From Arthrobacter sp. AL12 (GTDB taxonomy: Bacteria > Actinomycetota > Actinomycetes > Actinomycetales > Micrococcaceae), in contig NZ_JASBQY010000009.1 in the NCBI RefSeq assembly GCF_029960645.1, positions 62,001-126,000 of the forward strand: a stretch of DNA of 64,000 bases, in the 5' to 3' direction. Of this stretch, positions 1 through 8,251 are shown piece after piece (the first letter of the stretch is position 1; every line of letters begins with the position of its first letter). The notes beneath the pieces were generated by a model. That model was not told the origin of the DNA. It was given only the letters and a program-made list of their open reading frames with translations, and ran no database searches. The position numbers and the translations under genes are program-made.

Positions 1-538
1 CCACCAGCGCCGCTGCGCTCCAGGCCTCGGCGCCTGGCCAGGGGGCACTGATACCTGACGCGATGAGGGCCTCACCGCTGCCTGCCACCATCGCTACCGT
101 AATCCAGCCACTGAAAAGGCCCAGCGGGACCCGCACCAGCCACCGGTCGCGCACGGAGACGGCCTCGCCCGGCCGCGCCGGTGCCGCCCGGGTGTAGGCC
201 GTCACGGCTGCCGCAGCGGTTGCGGCGATCAAGGACAGCTCCAACCCCGGGGCGCCCTGGGCCCACACCCAAAACCCGGACAGGCCCACCGCGCATGCCG
301 TGGCCCATCCGGTACGGCGGAGCACCGGGTCCCGGCGCCGGGCCGGCAGCGCCTGGTAGACGGCATGGCTGAAGAGACCCGCATAGATGGGCGCCCAGAT
401 GCCGAAGGCGTAGTTAGCCGGCACCACCAGACTGGGACCGGCTGCGGCGTCCCCGTAGTCCCCGGAAACACCAACAATGAAGCCTCCGCTAACCGCCGCG
501 GCCACAGTGACCTGACGCAGTAAGTCACGATCGACCAT
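1..538 (-). CDS. TspO/MBR-like tryptophan-rich membrane protein, 3' end cut off
   Basis: An open frame starts at ATG 538 and runs off the left edge without a stop (about 179 codons visible). It contains a segment PANYAFGIWAPIYAGL that resembles the TspO/MBR pattern P-x-W-x-F-G-P-x-W-x-x-L-Y, several hydrophobic segments, and a late GWITVA segment as seen in TspO relatives. TspO-family proteins are five-helix membrane proteins linked to porphyrin binding and stress. That role is family knowledge and is not shown here. The gene lies 124 bp downstream of the MFS gene on the same strand and could be co-transcribed with it. Codon use looks normal for the genome. Another small polytopic membrane family is possible. 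Confidence 0.7.
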   Translation of the reverse strand, partial: MVDRDLLRQVTVAAAVSGGFIVGVSGDYGDAAAGPSLVVPANYAFGIWAPIYAGLFSHAVYQALPARRRDPVLRRTGWATACAVGLSGFWVWAQGAPGLELSLIAATAAAAVTAYTRAAPARPGEAVSVRDRWLVRVPLGLFSGWITVAMVAGSGEALIASGISAPWPGAEAWSAAALV

Positions 539-662
539 CACTGACCTGCTCTCCTCCGGGCCTTTTCCATCATGCGCTCTCGGCAGGGCATCGGGATAGA
601 CCCCTCATCAGGGTCATCGGACCTGCGGTGATGCGCCACGGCTTCGTTCATGGCACACGGGC

Positions 663-1952
663 CTACGTGCGCTGAAGCTCCGCACTCTCCTGTTCGCTCT
701 CCGCACCGACGGGGACGCGGGATCCGGAGGCGCCGCCGTCGTGTCCGGCTTGCCCGCCGTTCGTGGCGCGCCCGCCGCCGCGTCCGCCGTTGTGCCGCTT
801 CGCCGCGGCCGCCGCGAACACCATGACCCCCAGGCCCAGCAGGGTGATCCCGGCGCCGGCCCAGATGGGTGAGGTGTAACCAAGTCCGGCGGTGATGGTC
901 ACGCCGCCCATCCACGCGCCGAGCGCGTTGCCCACGTTGAACGCTCCGATATTGGCACCGGAAGCCAGGGTGGGCGCGGTAGTGGCGTAGTTCATGACGC
1001 GCATCTGCAGCCCGGGAACGGTGGCGAAGCCGAAGCCGCCCAGCAGCACCATGGAGGCGATGGTCATTGGCTGGCTGGCGGCGGTCAGGGCGAAGACCAC
1101 GAGGACGACGACCAGCACGGCGAGCGCCACGAGCAGGGTGCGGTCCACATTCCGGTCCGCCGCTTTGCCGCCCACGGTGTTGCCGATGAACAGGCCCACA
1201 CCGAAGAGGATGAGCAGCCACGGCACGGTGGAGGCCGAGAATCCGGTCACCTCGGTGAGGGTGAAGGCGATGTAGGTGAAGGCGCCGAACATGCCGCCGT
1301 AGCCCAGGATGGTGACCAGGATGGAGAGCCAGACCTGCCCGGAGCGGAAGGCACGCAGCTCCCCGCGCAGTCCGCCACGGGCAGAACCATCGCCCGCCTG
1401 GCCCGAGCCGGTTTTCGGAACCAGGGTGAGGATGCCGACCAGTGCGAGCACACCGATGGCCGTGATCGCCCAGAAGGTGGACCGCCAGCCGGCGGCCTGG
1501 CCCAGCATCGTGCCGAAGGGAACGCCGAGCACGTTGGCCGCCGTGAGGCCGGTGAACATGATGGCGATCGCACCGGCTTTTTTGGTGGGGGCCACCATAC
1601 TGGCGGCAACCACGGCGCCGATACCGAAGAAGGCGCCGTGCGCGAGCGCCGCGATGATGCGGCCGGTCATCATCAGCGAGTAGTCGGGTGCGACGGCGGA
1701 GACCAGGTTGCCGGCAATGAACAGCACCATCAGCAGGGCCAGCACGGGTTTGCGCTCGAAACGGGTCACGGCGGCGGTCAGGAGCAGGGCCCCGACGACG
1801 ACGGCGAGCGCGTAGCCGGAGATGAGCCAGCCGGCCGTGGCCTCGCTGACCTGGAAGTCTGCGGCCACTTCGGGCAGCAGGCCCATGATGACGAACTCGG
1901 TGAGTCCGATTCCGAACCCGCCGAGGGCGAGGGCTATCAGGCCGATGGGCAC
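663..1952 (-). CDS. MFS transporter (DHA1 family, AraJ/YdhP-like exporter)
   Basis: A 429-residue major facilitator protein with 12 predicted membrane segments. It begins MPIGLIALALGGFGIGLTEF, typical of the DHA1 sugar/drug-efflux branch. The loop after helix 2 holds the RFERKP version of the MFS A-motif end. The last about 35 residues form a cytosolic Gly/Arg/Ser-rich tail that is longer than usual. The start is GTG at 1952 with AAGGAG seven bases upstream. It is divergent from a MarR regulator with inverted repeats between them, so repression by MarR and induction by a small lipophilic compound is the likely control. The exported substrate cannot be read from the sequence. Confidence 0.85.
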   Translation of the reverse strand: MPIGLIALALGGFGIGLTEFVIMGLLPEVAADFQVSEATAGWLISGYALAVVVGALLLTAAVTRFERKPVLALLMVLFIAGNLVSAVAPDYSLMMTGRIIAALAHGAFFGIGAVVAASMVAPTKKAGAIAIMFTGLTAANVLGVPFGTMLGQAAGWRSTFWAITAIGVLALVGILTLVPKTGSGQAGDGSARGGLRGELRAFRSGQVWLSILVTILGYGGMFGAFTYIAFTLTEVTGFSASTVPWLLILFGVGLFIGNTVGGKAADRNVDRTLLVALAVLVVVLVVFALTAASQPMTIASMVLLGGFGFATVPGLQMRVMNYATTAPTLASGANIGAFNVGNALGAWMGGVTITAGLGYTSPIWAGAGITLLGLGVMVFAAAAAKRHNGGRGGGRATNGGQAGHDGGASGSRVPVGAESEQESAELQRT

Positions 1953-2003
1953 GGGGGAGCTCCTTCAAAAACTGTACGGAAAGAAAAGCGAAGCGTAAGC
2001 TAT

Positions 2004-2059
2004 TAGTTGCAGACGCGCTATTTATTGTTGCATAAGCAACTATGCCGCGCAAGCAACTA
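2004..2059. promoter_or_regulatory. MarR-type operator cluster between the MFS and MarR genes
   Basis: A perfect palindrome GTTGC-ATAA-GCAAC sits at 2027-2040. Outlying half sites are TAGTTGC at 2004-2010 and GCAACTA at 2036-2042 and again at 2053-2059. The 173-bp divergent spacer is AT-rich here, unlike its surroundings. MarR dimers commonly bind TTGC/GCAA inverted repeats over divergent promoters, so the cluster is the probable operator for the MarR protein. This is inference from position and symmetry. Confidence 0.65.
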
Positions 2060-2125
2060 ATTGGGGGCTGTCGGCGTTCCGCGGTTTTCTCGGGACGGGG
2101 CAGGCTGATCTGAAGGGAAGAACTG

Positions 2126-2575
2126 ATGGGCATCAAGGACGACGCCGTCGAGGTCCGGGCGCAAGGCTGGCGGACCCTGGCGGCCCTGCATGGACTGATC
2201 GAGGCGGAGCTGGAGCGCTCGCTGCAGGCTGTGGCGCGACTGTCCATCGTGGAGTACACCGTGCTGGACGCGCTGAGCCGCCAGGACGGCTGGCACATGC
2301 GGATGCAGCAGCTGGCGCGCGCCACCGCGCTGAGCGCCAGCGCCACCACTCGCCTGGTCAACCGGCTCGAGGACCGCGGCCTGCTGACCCGGATCCTGTG
2401 CGCCGACGACCGCCGCGGGATCTACACCGAACTCACGCCGAGCGGGATCAAGCTGCTCGAGGAGGCCCGGCCCAGCCATGACGCCACGCTGGAGCGTGCG
2501 CTGGCCGAGGCGCAGGAGGTGCCCGAACTGGCGCCCCTGGTCGCTGCGCTCCCGACGCTGCACGCTCACGTGTAG
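2126..2575 (+). CDS. MarR family transcriptional regulator
   Basis: A 149-residue protein of normal MarR length. The central winged helix-turn-helix covers about residues 45-105 (MRMQQLARATALSASATTRL is the recognition region, followed by a wing with CADDRRGIYTELT). N- and C-terminal helices would form the dimer interface. The start ATG 2126 has AAGGGAAG upstream. It is transcribed away from the MFS exporter, the standard layout for a self-regulated efflux switch, and a palindromic operator lies in between. The inducing ligand is unknown. Confidence 0.9.
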   Translation: MGIKDDAVEVRAQGWRTLAALHGLIEAELERSLQAVARLSIVEYTVLDALSRQDGWHMRMQQLARATALSASATTRLVNRLEDRGLLTRILCADDRRGIYTELTPSGIKLLEEARPSHDATLERALAEAQEVPELAPLVAALPTLHAHV

Positions 2576-2624
2576 CGACGTCCGGCTTTCCGGATACCTA
2601 CAACTACCCCCGCTGACGGGCTGG

Positions 2625-2992
2625 CTACACGCTGATCAGCTCGGATTCCTCCGCCTTCTCCGGGCGTCCGCTGAATCCGGTGTTCATGGTGCTGACCCCG
2701 AGGTCCAAGGCGATCTGGATGGCACGCTTCCAGAACCGGACGGCCGCTTCGCGGGCGTCCTCGTCCGGGCCGGACCAGCGCAGCACCGGATGGCTTCGAT
2801 CCCGGCGTCCGTGCAGGCCTTGGCCAGCTGGCCCACCAGTTCGTCGTCGGCCTTGGGGTGGTTGTAGAACGGGATGAGATCGGCGTGCGGGCTCATCTGC
2901 ATGTACTTGTGGCCGAGGTCCGCCACCACGCGGGGAAACTCCAGCAGGGTGTGTGAGTGGCGGAAGGGCGTTGGATCAAGTGCGATTTTTAC
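2625..2992 (-). pseudogene. Decayed iolH-like sugar phosphate isomerase/epimerase, 5' fragment
   Basis: On the minus strand, a TIM-barrel isomerase N-terminus can be read: KIALDPTPFRHSHTLLEFPR, then LGHKYMQMSPHADLIPFYNH, then after a reading-frame change near 2780 GPDEDAREAAVRFWKRAIQI. It ends at a TAG after about 122 codons, although the family is about 300 residues. The expected ATG is GTA (2992-2990), while a GGAG ribosome site still lies eight bases upstream. Lost start, frameshift and 3' truncation together make this a pseudogene. It is the last unit of the iol operon, so it probably was the IolH-like enzyme of the pathway. Confidence 0.75.
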
Positions 2993-3084
2993 TTAGGACA
3001 CTCCAGTGTGGATGGGTCAGGTTGTGCGCGGGACGGAACGGAACGGGAAGGAAGCCGCGGCCCCCAACGCGTTCGTCCCAGCGG

Positions 3085-4098
3085 TTAGCGGTAGAGGTCG
3101 GGCTTGGCGTTCAGCTTCACGGCGACCTTTTTGCCGTTCTTCTGCGCCTCGACGCCGGCCTCGCAGCAGGCGGCGGTGGCGTACCCGTCCCAGGCCGTCG
3201 GGCCGCCGATTTCACCGCGCAGGGCTGCGTCGACCCAGGACTGGATTTCGACGTCGTACGCCGCGCCGAAGCGTTCCTCGAAGCCGGGCGTGACGGTGCC
3301 GCCCCACCGGCCGTTGCTGCGGGTGAACGGGCCATTGTCCCCGCCGATGCTGACAATGCCGTCTTCGAAGGAAGCCTGGGTGGCCACCTCGTAGCCGAAC
3401 CTGGCGTTGACGTAGATCTCGACGTCGGCCAGGACGCCGGATTCGGTTTCGATCAGCACGTGCTGCGGGTCGTGCTGGCCGCCGGGTGCGTTCCGGGTGG
3501 CCTTGCCTAGGCGGACCTGGACCGAGGTGATTTCCTCGCCGGTGAAATAACGGATGGCGTCGAATTCGTGGACGACGGAGTCGTTGATCAGCATCTCGTT
3601 GGTGAAGCCAGCCGGGGTGGTCGGGTTGCGGTGCTGGTGGTGCAGCATCAGCAGCTCGCCGAGTTCGGAATCGCGGATGATCTTGCCGAGGGCGGCGTAT
3701 TCGGCGTCGAAGCGGCGCATGAAGCCGACCTGGATGCGCTGGTGGCCCAGCGTCTGCTCGGCCTGGACAACTCTCCAGGCGGTCTCGGCGTCCGGCGTGA
3801 GCGGCTTCTCACACAGGATCGGGATGTCCCTGGCGAGCGCCCTAAGCAGGATGTCCTCATGCAGGAAGCCGGGGGTGGCGACCAGCACGGCGTTGACGTC
3901 GCCGTTGTTCAGGGCCTCATCGGCGTCAGCCAGGGCGACGGCTCCCGGGATGCCTTCAATTGCGGCCTGCGCACGGGAGAAGTCAACGTCGACGACGGCG
4001 GCAACTTCCGCTCCGTGGATGCGGGTGTTGAGCCGCTGGATGTGGTCTGCGCCCATACGGCCGGCGCCAATGACAGCTACACGGAGGGTCTTGGTCAT
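3085..4098 (-). CDS. iolG: Gfo/Idh/MocA oxidoreductase, probable inositol 2-dehydrogenase
   Basis: A 337-residue NAD(P)-dependent dehydrogenase. The Rossmann motif VIGAGRMG lies at residues 9-16. The family signature CEKPLT follows around residue 96, and a C-terminal alpha/beta domain carries the substrate site (NDSVVHEFDAIRYF, where the H and D fit the catalytic region). Inositol 2-dehydrogenase oxidises myo-inositol to scyllo-inosose, the first pathway step. It lies 27 bp after the iolE-like gene in the minus-strand iol operon. Specificity for myo- versus scyllo-inositol cannot be decided here; the operon context makes an inositol substrate likely. Confidence 0.85.
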   Translation of the reverse strand: MTKTLRVAVIGAGRMGADHIQRLNTRIHGAEVAAVVDVDFSRAQAAIEGIPGAVALADADEALNNGDVNAVLVATPGFLHEDILLRALARDIPILCEKPLTPDAETAWRVVQAEQTLGHQRIQVGFMRRFDAEYAALGKIIRDSELGELLMLHHQHRNPTTPAGFTNEMLINDSVVHEFDAIRYFTGEEITSVQVRLGKATRNAPGGQHDPQHVLIETESGVLADVEIYVNARFGYEVATQASFEDGIVSIGGDNGPFTRSNGRWGGTVTPGFEERFGAAYDVEIQSWVDAALRGEIGGPTAWDGYATAACCEAGVEAQKNGKKVAVKLNAKPDLYR

Positions 4099-4125
4099 GG
4101 TTTTGTCCTCAGATCTGGTTGACGT

Positions 4126-5037
4126 CTAGTTGACGGCGGTGCGGGAGCCGCAGGAAAGCAGGTAATTCCGGGTGCGCTTGGCGATCGGCATCGGGACCTC
4201 GAAGGCGACCGGGTACATGTCCTGCTCCACGATGCCAAAGATCGGCCGGTTCAGCGCCTCGACGGCCTCGATGACGGCGCGAAGGTCCGGCAGGCCGTTC
4301 GGCGGTTCGGTCATCACGCCGGCCAGGTTGGCGGCGGCCCATGTCATGTTTTCCGCGTTGACCTTCCTGAGGATGTCCGGGTTGACCTGCTTGAGGTGCA
4401 GGTAGCCGATCCGGTCCGGGTAGTTCTTGATCAGTTCCAGGCTCGGGGCGCCGCAGTACTCGGCGTGCCCGGTGTCCAGGCACAGGTTGAGGTACTGGCC
4501 GTCCGTGGCGGCGAGCAGGGTCTCGATGTCCTCCTGCGCGCCGACGTGGGAGTCGGCGTGCGAGTGGAACTGCTGCTTCAGGCCGAAATCCTCCAGCAGG
4601 GTCCTGCCGAGGCGGTTGTGCCCGGCGAAGAGGTCGGCCCAGGCCTTCTCGGTGAGCTCGCCGCTTTCCACGGCCTCGCCGGTGACGTCGTCGCGCCACA
4701 TCGCCGGGATGACCACGATGCATTCCCCGCCCATCGCGGCGGTGAGTTCGGCGACCTTGCGGGCCGGTTCCCACGCGGTTTCCCACTGCTCCAGGCCGCG
4801 GTGGAAGGCGGTGAACACAGTGCCGGCCGAGATCTTCAGGTCCCGGGCCTTGAGCTCCTCGGCGAGCCGGGCGGGGTCGGTGGGGAGGTAGCCATAGGGG
4901 CCGAGCTCGATCCATTTGTAGCCGGACTCGGCGACTTCATCGAGGAAGCGTTCCCACGGGGTCTGCTTGGGGTCATCCGGAAACCAGACACCCCAGGAGT
5001 CCGGCGCGGTACCGATGATCAGCTTGTTCTCAGTCAT
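4126..5037 (-). CDS. iolE: IolE-like TIM-barrel sugar isomerase/dehydratase
   Basis: A 303-residue protein of the xylose-isomerase-like TIM-barrel superfamily. It opens with GTAPDSWGVWFPDD and has metal-ligand-type segments (QFHSHADSHVG, CLDTGHAEY, GYLHLKQV, GIVEQDMY). In the iol pathway IolE dehydrates 2-keto-myo-inositol to the diketone used by IolD. An upstream in-frame ATG at 5043 exists, but AAGGA abuts it directly. The ATG at 5037 has the correct six-base spacing and is preferred. It lies between iolD and iolG. Assignment to IolE rather than another inositol-locus epimerase rests on context. Confidence 0.75.
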   Translation of the reverse strand: MTENKLIIGTAPDSWGVWFPDDPKQTPWERFLDEVAESGYKWIELGPYGYLPTDPARLAEELKARDLKISAGTVFTAFHRGLEQWETAWEPARKVAELTAAMGGECIVVIPAMWRDDVTGEAVESGELTEKAWADLFAGHNRLGRTLLEDFGLKQQFHSHADSHVGAQEDIETLLAATDGQYLNLCLDTGHAEYCGAPSLELIKNYPDRIGYLHLKQVNPDILRKVNAENMTWAAANLAGVMTEPPNGLPDLRAVIEAVEALNRPIFGIVEQDMYPVAFEVPMPIAKRTRNYLLSCGSRTAVN

Positions 5038-5051
5038 TGCCATTCCTTCTC

Positions 5052-5111
5052 ATCGATTGCTCCACAGATGCCGTTTTGGAGCCTCAAAACGGCGGTTGTG
5101 GAGCAGTCGAT
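5052..5111 (-). promoter_or_regulatory. Nested two-stem hairpin in the leader of the iolE-like gene
   Basis: The outer arms 5052-5066 and 5097-5111 pair over 15 bp with one G-T wobble. The inner arms GCCGTTTTG (5070-5078) and CAAAACGGC (5085-5093) pair perfectly around a six-base loop. The structure ends directly before the ribosome-binding site of the iolE-like gene, inside the 296-bp gap after iolD. It may stabilise or process the downstream mRNA or limit translation. The rest of the gap (5112-5332) is G-rich, with a 13-bp near-repeat around GGTGGGGACT and no convincing gene. Confidence 0.5.
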
Positions 5112-5332
5112 TGGGGGTAGTAGGGTGGGCCCACGCCGCCAGGGTTCCCTGGCCGTGGGGCCCCACCGGCGAGGGCCCCTGCCTAAGCTTGCGAAGGCTG
5201 GGAGCCGGTGGGGACTTGCGAGGCGAGGGAGGCGGTGGGGACTAGTTGGACGGGAAGTAGTAGGAGGCGCCGGAGGGTGCTCATGGGAATGTCCTTGGGG
5301 GTTGGAAACTGGGATTGCTGAGGGGGCCGGGG

Positions 5333-7294
5333 TCAGCCGAGTAGCTTACGCTGGCGGCGCTTGTGGTCGACGTAGGTCTGGAAGGCCTGCTTCGTGGAGT
5401 CGAGCTCGGAGACCTGGGAGACCGGAACGTCCCACCAGGATTCGGAGCTGGGGGCGTCCATCAGCGGGTCAGATTCCACGTGGATGAGGATCGGGCCGCC
5501 GCGTTCGGGCGCCGCCTTAGCGTCGCGGACGGCCTGTTCCAGCTCCGCGATGACCTTCTCCCCCGGTTCGATCCGGATCACCCGCACGCCGAGGCTTTGC
5601 GCGTTCAGGGCCAGGTCCACGGGGAGCCGGTCGCCGTCTTCGAAGCTGTGCCGGTCCTCGTCCAGGGCCCGGTACTGGGTGCCGAAGCGCTGCGAGCCGA
5701 GGGATTCGGAGAGCGAGCCGATCGAGGCGTAGCCGTGGTTCTGGATCAGGACCACGATCAGCTTGATCCGTTCGGCGACGGCGGTGACCAGCTCGGTGTG
5801 CATCATGAGGTAGGAGCCGTCCCCCACCATCACGACGACGTCGCGCTGGGCCCCGCCCCTTGCGGCTTCGGCCAGCGCCGCGCGCTTGACGCCGAGGCCG
5901 CCGGGGATTTCGTATCCCATGCAGGAGTAGGCGTATTCGACGTGGTAGCCGAACGGGTCCCGGACGCGCCACATCTTGTGCAGGTCACCCGGGAGGGACC
6001 CGGCGGCGCAGATGATCACGTCCTGGGGGTCCATGGCCCGGCTCGTGGCGCCGATGATCTCGTTCTGCGCCGGCAGCGGGGTGAAGCGGGTGTCGAAGGC
6101 CTCGTCCACCGTGGCGTCCCAGCGGGTCTTCTCGGCCGCAATCCGCTGTTCCAGGTCGGCGCCGATCCGGTAGCCGCCCAGGGCCTGGTTCAGCTTGACC
6201 AGGGCCTTGCGGGCGTCCGCGACGATCGGCAGGGAGGTGCCGTGCTTGTAGGCGTCGATTGCGGCGACGTTGATGTTGATGAACTTCGCGTCCGGGTTCT
6301 GGAACGCGGTCCGGGACGCGGTGGTGAAGTCCTCATAGCGGGTGCCGATCCCGATGATCAGGTCCGCTTCGGCGGCGATGGCGTTGGCCGCCGTCGTGCC
6401 GGTGGAGCCGATCGCGCCGAGGGAGAACTTGTGGTCCCAGGGCAGGACGCCGACGCCGGCCTGGGTGTTGCCGACCGGGATGCCGGTCAGCTCGGCGAAC
6501 CTGGCGAGTTCGTCGTTGGCGTAGGCGTAGAGGACACCGCCGCCGGCGATGATCAGCGGGCGTTTGGCGGCGCGGATGGCATCGGCGGCGCGGCGGACAT
6601 CCTCGTCGTCGGCGTCCGGGCGGCGGATCCGCCATTCGCGTTCGGCGAGGAACTCCCCGGGCACGTCGAAGGCCTCGGCCTGGACGTCCTGGGGCAGCGA
6701 GATGGTCACGGCGCCGGTCTCGGCCGGATCCGTGAGCACCCGGAGCCCGTGGTGGAACGCGGAGAACAGCTGCTCGGGCCGGGAGACGCGGTCGAAGAAC
6801 TTGGACAGCGGACGGAAGGCGTCGTTGACAGTGATGTCGTAGGCGTAGGGCTGCTCGAGCTGCTGCAGGACGGGGTCCGCGGCGCGGGTGGCGAAGGTGT
6901 CGCTCGGCAGCAGCAGCACGGGCAGCCGGTTGGTGGTGGCCAGCGCGGCGCCGGTGAGCAGGTTCGACGAACCCGGGCCGATCGAGGTGCTGATCGCGAA
7001 GGTCTGCCGGCGGCGGGTGTGGCGGGCGTAGCCGACGGCCTGGTGCGCCTGGGCCTGTTCGTTCCGGCCCTGGTAGTACGGCATGATCGTGGGATCGAGC
7101 TGTTGATACTGCTTGAGGGCCTGGCCGACGCCGGCGACGTTGCCGTGGCCGAAGATCCCGAAGATGCCCGGGATCAGCCGTTCGCGGAAGTCCTGGCCGC
7201 CGATCGAATCGACGGTGTACTGCTGGGACAGGTATTCCACGACCGCCTGAGCGACGGTCATTCTGCGTGTTCCTGAGGTAGTTCTGGTTCCCAT
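5333..7294 (-). CDS. iolD: 3D-trihydroxycyclohexane-1,2-dione acylhydrolase
   Basis: A 653-residue thiamine-diphosphate enzyme, full length for IolD. The N-terminal pyrimidine-binding domain includes GIFGHGNVAG. The central Rossmann domain contains IIAGGGVLYAYANDE. The C-terminal domain has the ThDP motif GDGSYLMM, completed by QNHGYASIG. IolD opens the cyclic 3D-(3,5/4)-trihydroxycyclohexane-1,2-dione to 5-deoxyglucuronate. The ATG at 7294 has GGAG nine bases upstream; an internal start at MTVAQAV (7261) also matches family N-termini. It lies six bases after the Cgl0159-type gene, so translation is probably coupled in the operon. Confidence 0.93.
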   Translation of the reverse strand: MGTRTTSGTRRMTVAQAVVEYLSQQYTVDSIGGQDFRERLIPGIFGIFGHGNVAGVGQALKQYQQLDPTIMPYYQGRNEQAQAHQAVGYARHTRRRQTFAISTSIGPGSSNLLTGAALATTNRLPVLLLPSDTFATRAADPVLQQLEQPYAYDITVNDAFRPLSKFFDRVSRPEQLFSAFHHGLRVLTDPAETGAVTISLPQDVQAEAFDVPGEFLAEREWRIRRPDADDEDVRRAADAIRAAKRPLIIAGGGVLYAYANDELARFAELTGIPVGNTQAGVGVLPWDHKFSLGAIGSTGTTAANAIAAEADLIIGIGTRYEDFTTASRTAFQNPDAKFININVAAIDAYKHGTSLPIVADARKALVKLNQALGGYRIGADLEQRIAAEKTRWDATVDEAFDTRFTPLPAQNEIIGATSRAMDPQDVIICAAGSLPGDLHKMWRVRDPFGYHVEYAYSCMGYEIPGGLGVKRAALAEAARGGAQRDVVVMVGDGSYLMMHTELVTAVAERIKLIVVLIQNHGYASIGSLSESLGSQRFGTQYRALDEDRHSFEDGDRLPVDLALNAQSLGVRVIRIEPGEKVIAELEQAVRDAKAAPERGGPILIHVESDPLMDAPSSESWWDVPVSQVSELDSTKQAFQTYVDHKRRQRKLLG

Positions 7295-7300
7295 GGGACG

Positions 7301-8251
7301 TTACTCCGATACTTCTGCGGCGCGGGCGGATGCGGCGCGGTGCAGCAGCGAGGCGGCGGTTGCCACGGCCCCGGCCACGTCGCCGTCGTGCGGGTAGAGC
7401 AGGGTCCGGCCGACGGTCAGGCCCTGGACGCCCGGCAGCGCGAGGGCTGCTTCCCAGCTCGCAAAGACGTCGTCCCGTCTGCTGTCCGGGTCGCCGCCGA
7501 GGAGCACTGTGGGCATGGTGGTGGACGCCATGACGCGCTCCATTTCGGCCACGACCGGGAGCTTCATCCAGGTGAAGGCGCTGGTGGAGCCAAGGCCTTC
7601 GGCGATCGCAACGGATTTGATCACGGCGTTGGTCGAGAGGTCGTTGCGGACCCTGCCGTTCTCCCAAATGGACAGGAACGGCTCCACCATCGCGATGAGC
7701 TTGCGCCCGGCGAGGGAGTCGATCGCCTTGGCGGTGGCTTCCAGGGTGGCGACGGTGTCCGGGTCGCCCAGGCAGATGCGCGTAAGCATCTTGCCGCCGT
7801 CGGCTCCCAGCGCCTCAAGGGCGGCCGCGGTGTGGCCGGTGAAGCGGTCATCGAGTTCATTGACCAGGCCGGAGAGCCCGCCGCGGTTCATCGAACCGAA
7901 GACCAGCTTGCCCTCGAGCGCACCGAGCAGGAGCAGGTCGTCTATGATATCCGGCGAGGCCAGCACGCCGTCGACGTCGGAATTGGCCAGGGCGATCTGG
8001 AGCCGGTCCAGCAGCTGCCTGCGGTCTGCCATCGCCATCGGGTCACTGCCGATGGCGAGGGCACCGCGGGCCGGGTGGTCGGCGGCGACAATGAAGTTCT
8101 GCTTGCCGGCCTTGACGCCGGGGTGGCGGCGGCGGGCCGTTGCAGCGCGGGCGATCGCGTCGGGGTCCTCGAGCCGGATGATGCTCAGGTGTTCGTAGCG
8201 GCGGGGATCATCGTCCACCGCAAGGGTGCCAGCGGCGGGATTGACACTCAC
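7301..8251 (-). CDS. Cgl0159-family (beta/alpha)8 protein of inositol loci
   Basis: A 316-residue class-I-aldolase-like TIM barrel. Visible segments include NFIVAADHPARGA near the N-terminus and a central barrel ending in GVQGLTVGRTLLYP. The same family is encoded in the Corynebacterium inositol cluster (Cgl0159 type) and is thought to act late in the pathway on the phosphorylated deoxy-keto acid, as IolJ does; the reaction is not proven. The GTG start at 8251 overlaps the iolC stop (GTGA) and has AAGGAG seven bases upstream, which rules out the longer open frame reaching back to 8635. Translational coupling to iolC is likely. Confidence 0.85.
   Translation of the reverse strand: MSVNPAAGTLAVDDDPRRYEHLSIIRLEDPDAIARAATARRRHPGVKAGKQNFIVAADHPARGALAIGSDPMAMADRRQLLDRLQIALANSDVDGVLASPDIIDDLLLLGALEGKLVFGSMNRGGLSGLVNELDDRFTGHTAAALEALGADGGKMLTRICLGDPDTVATLEATAKAIDSLAGRKLIAMVEPFLSIWENGRVRNDLSTNAVIKSVAIAEGLGSTSAFTWMKLPVVAEMERVMASTTMPTVLLGGDPDSRRDDVFASWEAALALPGVQGLTVGRTLLYPHDGDVAGAVATAASLLHRAASARAAEVSE

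Noticed and set aside
5183..5284. A 33-codon minus-strand frame with AAGGA upstream in the iolD-iolE gap
   Set aside because: The sequence MSTLRRLLLLPVQL is followed by low-complexity residues, has no terminator or conservation evidence, and falls in a G-rich intergenic stretch.
5363..7276. A 637-codon plus-strand open frame opposite iolD
   Set aside because: It is antisense to a full-length ThDP enzyme with intact motifs, and its composition (Gly/Val/Asp-rich, no domains) is that of a GC-bias shadow.
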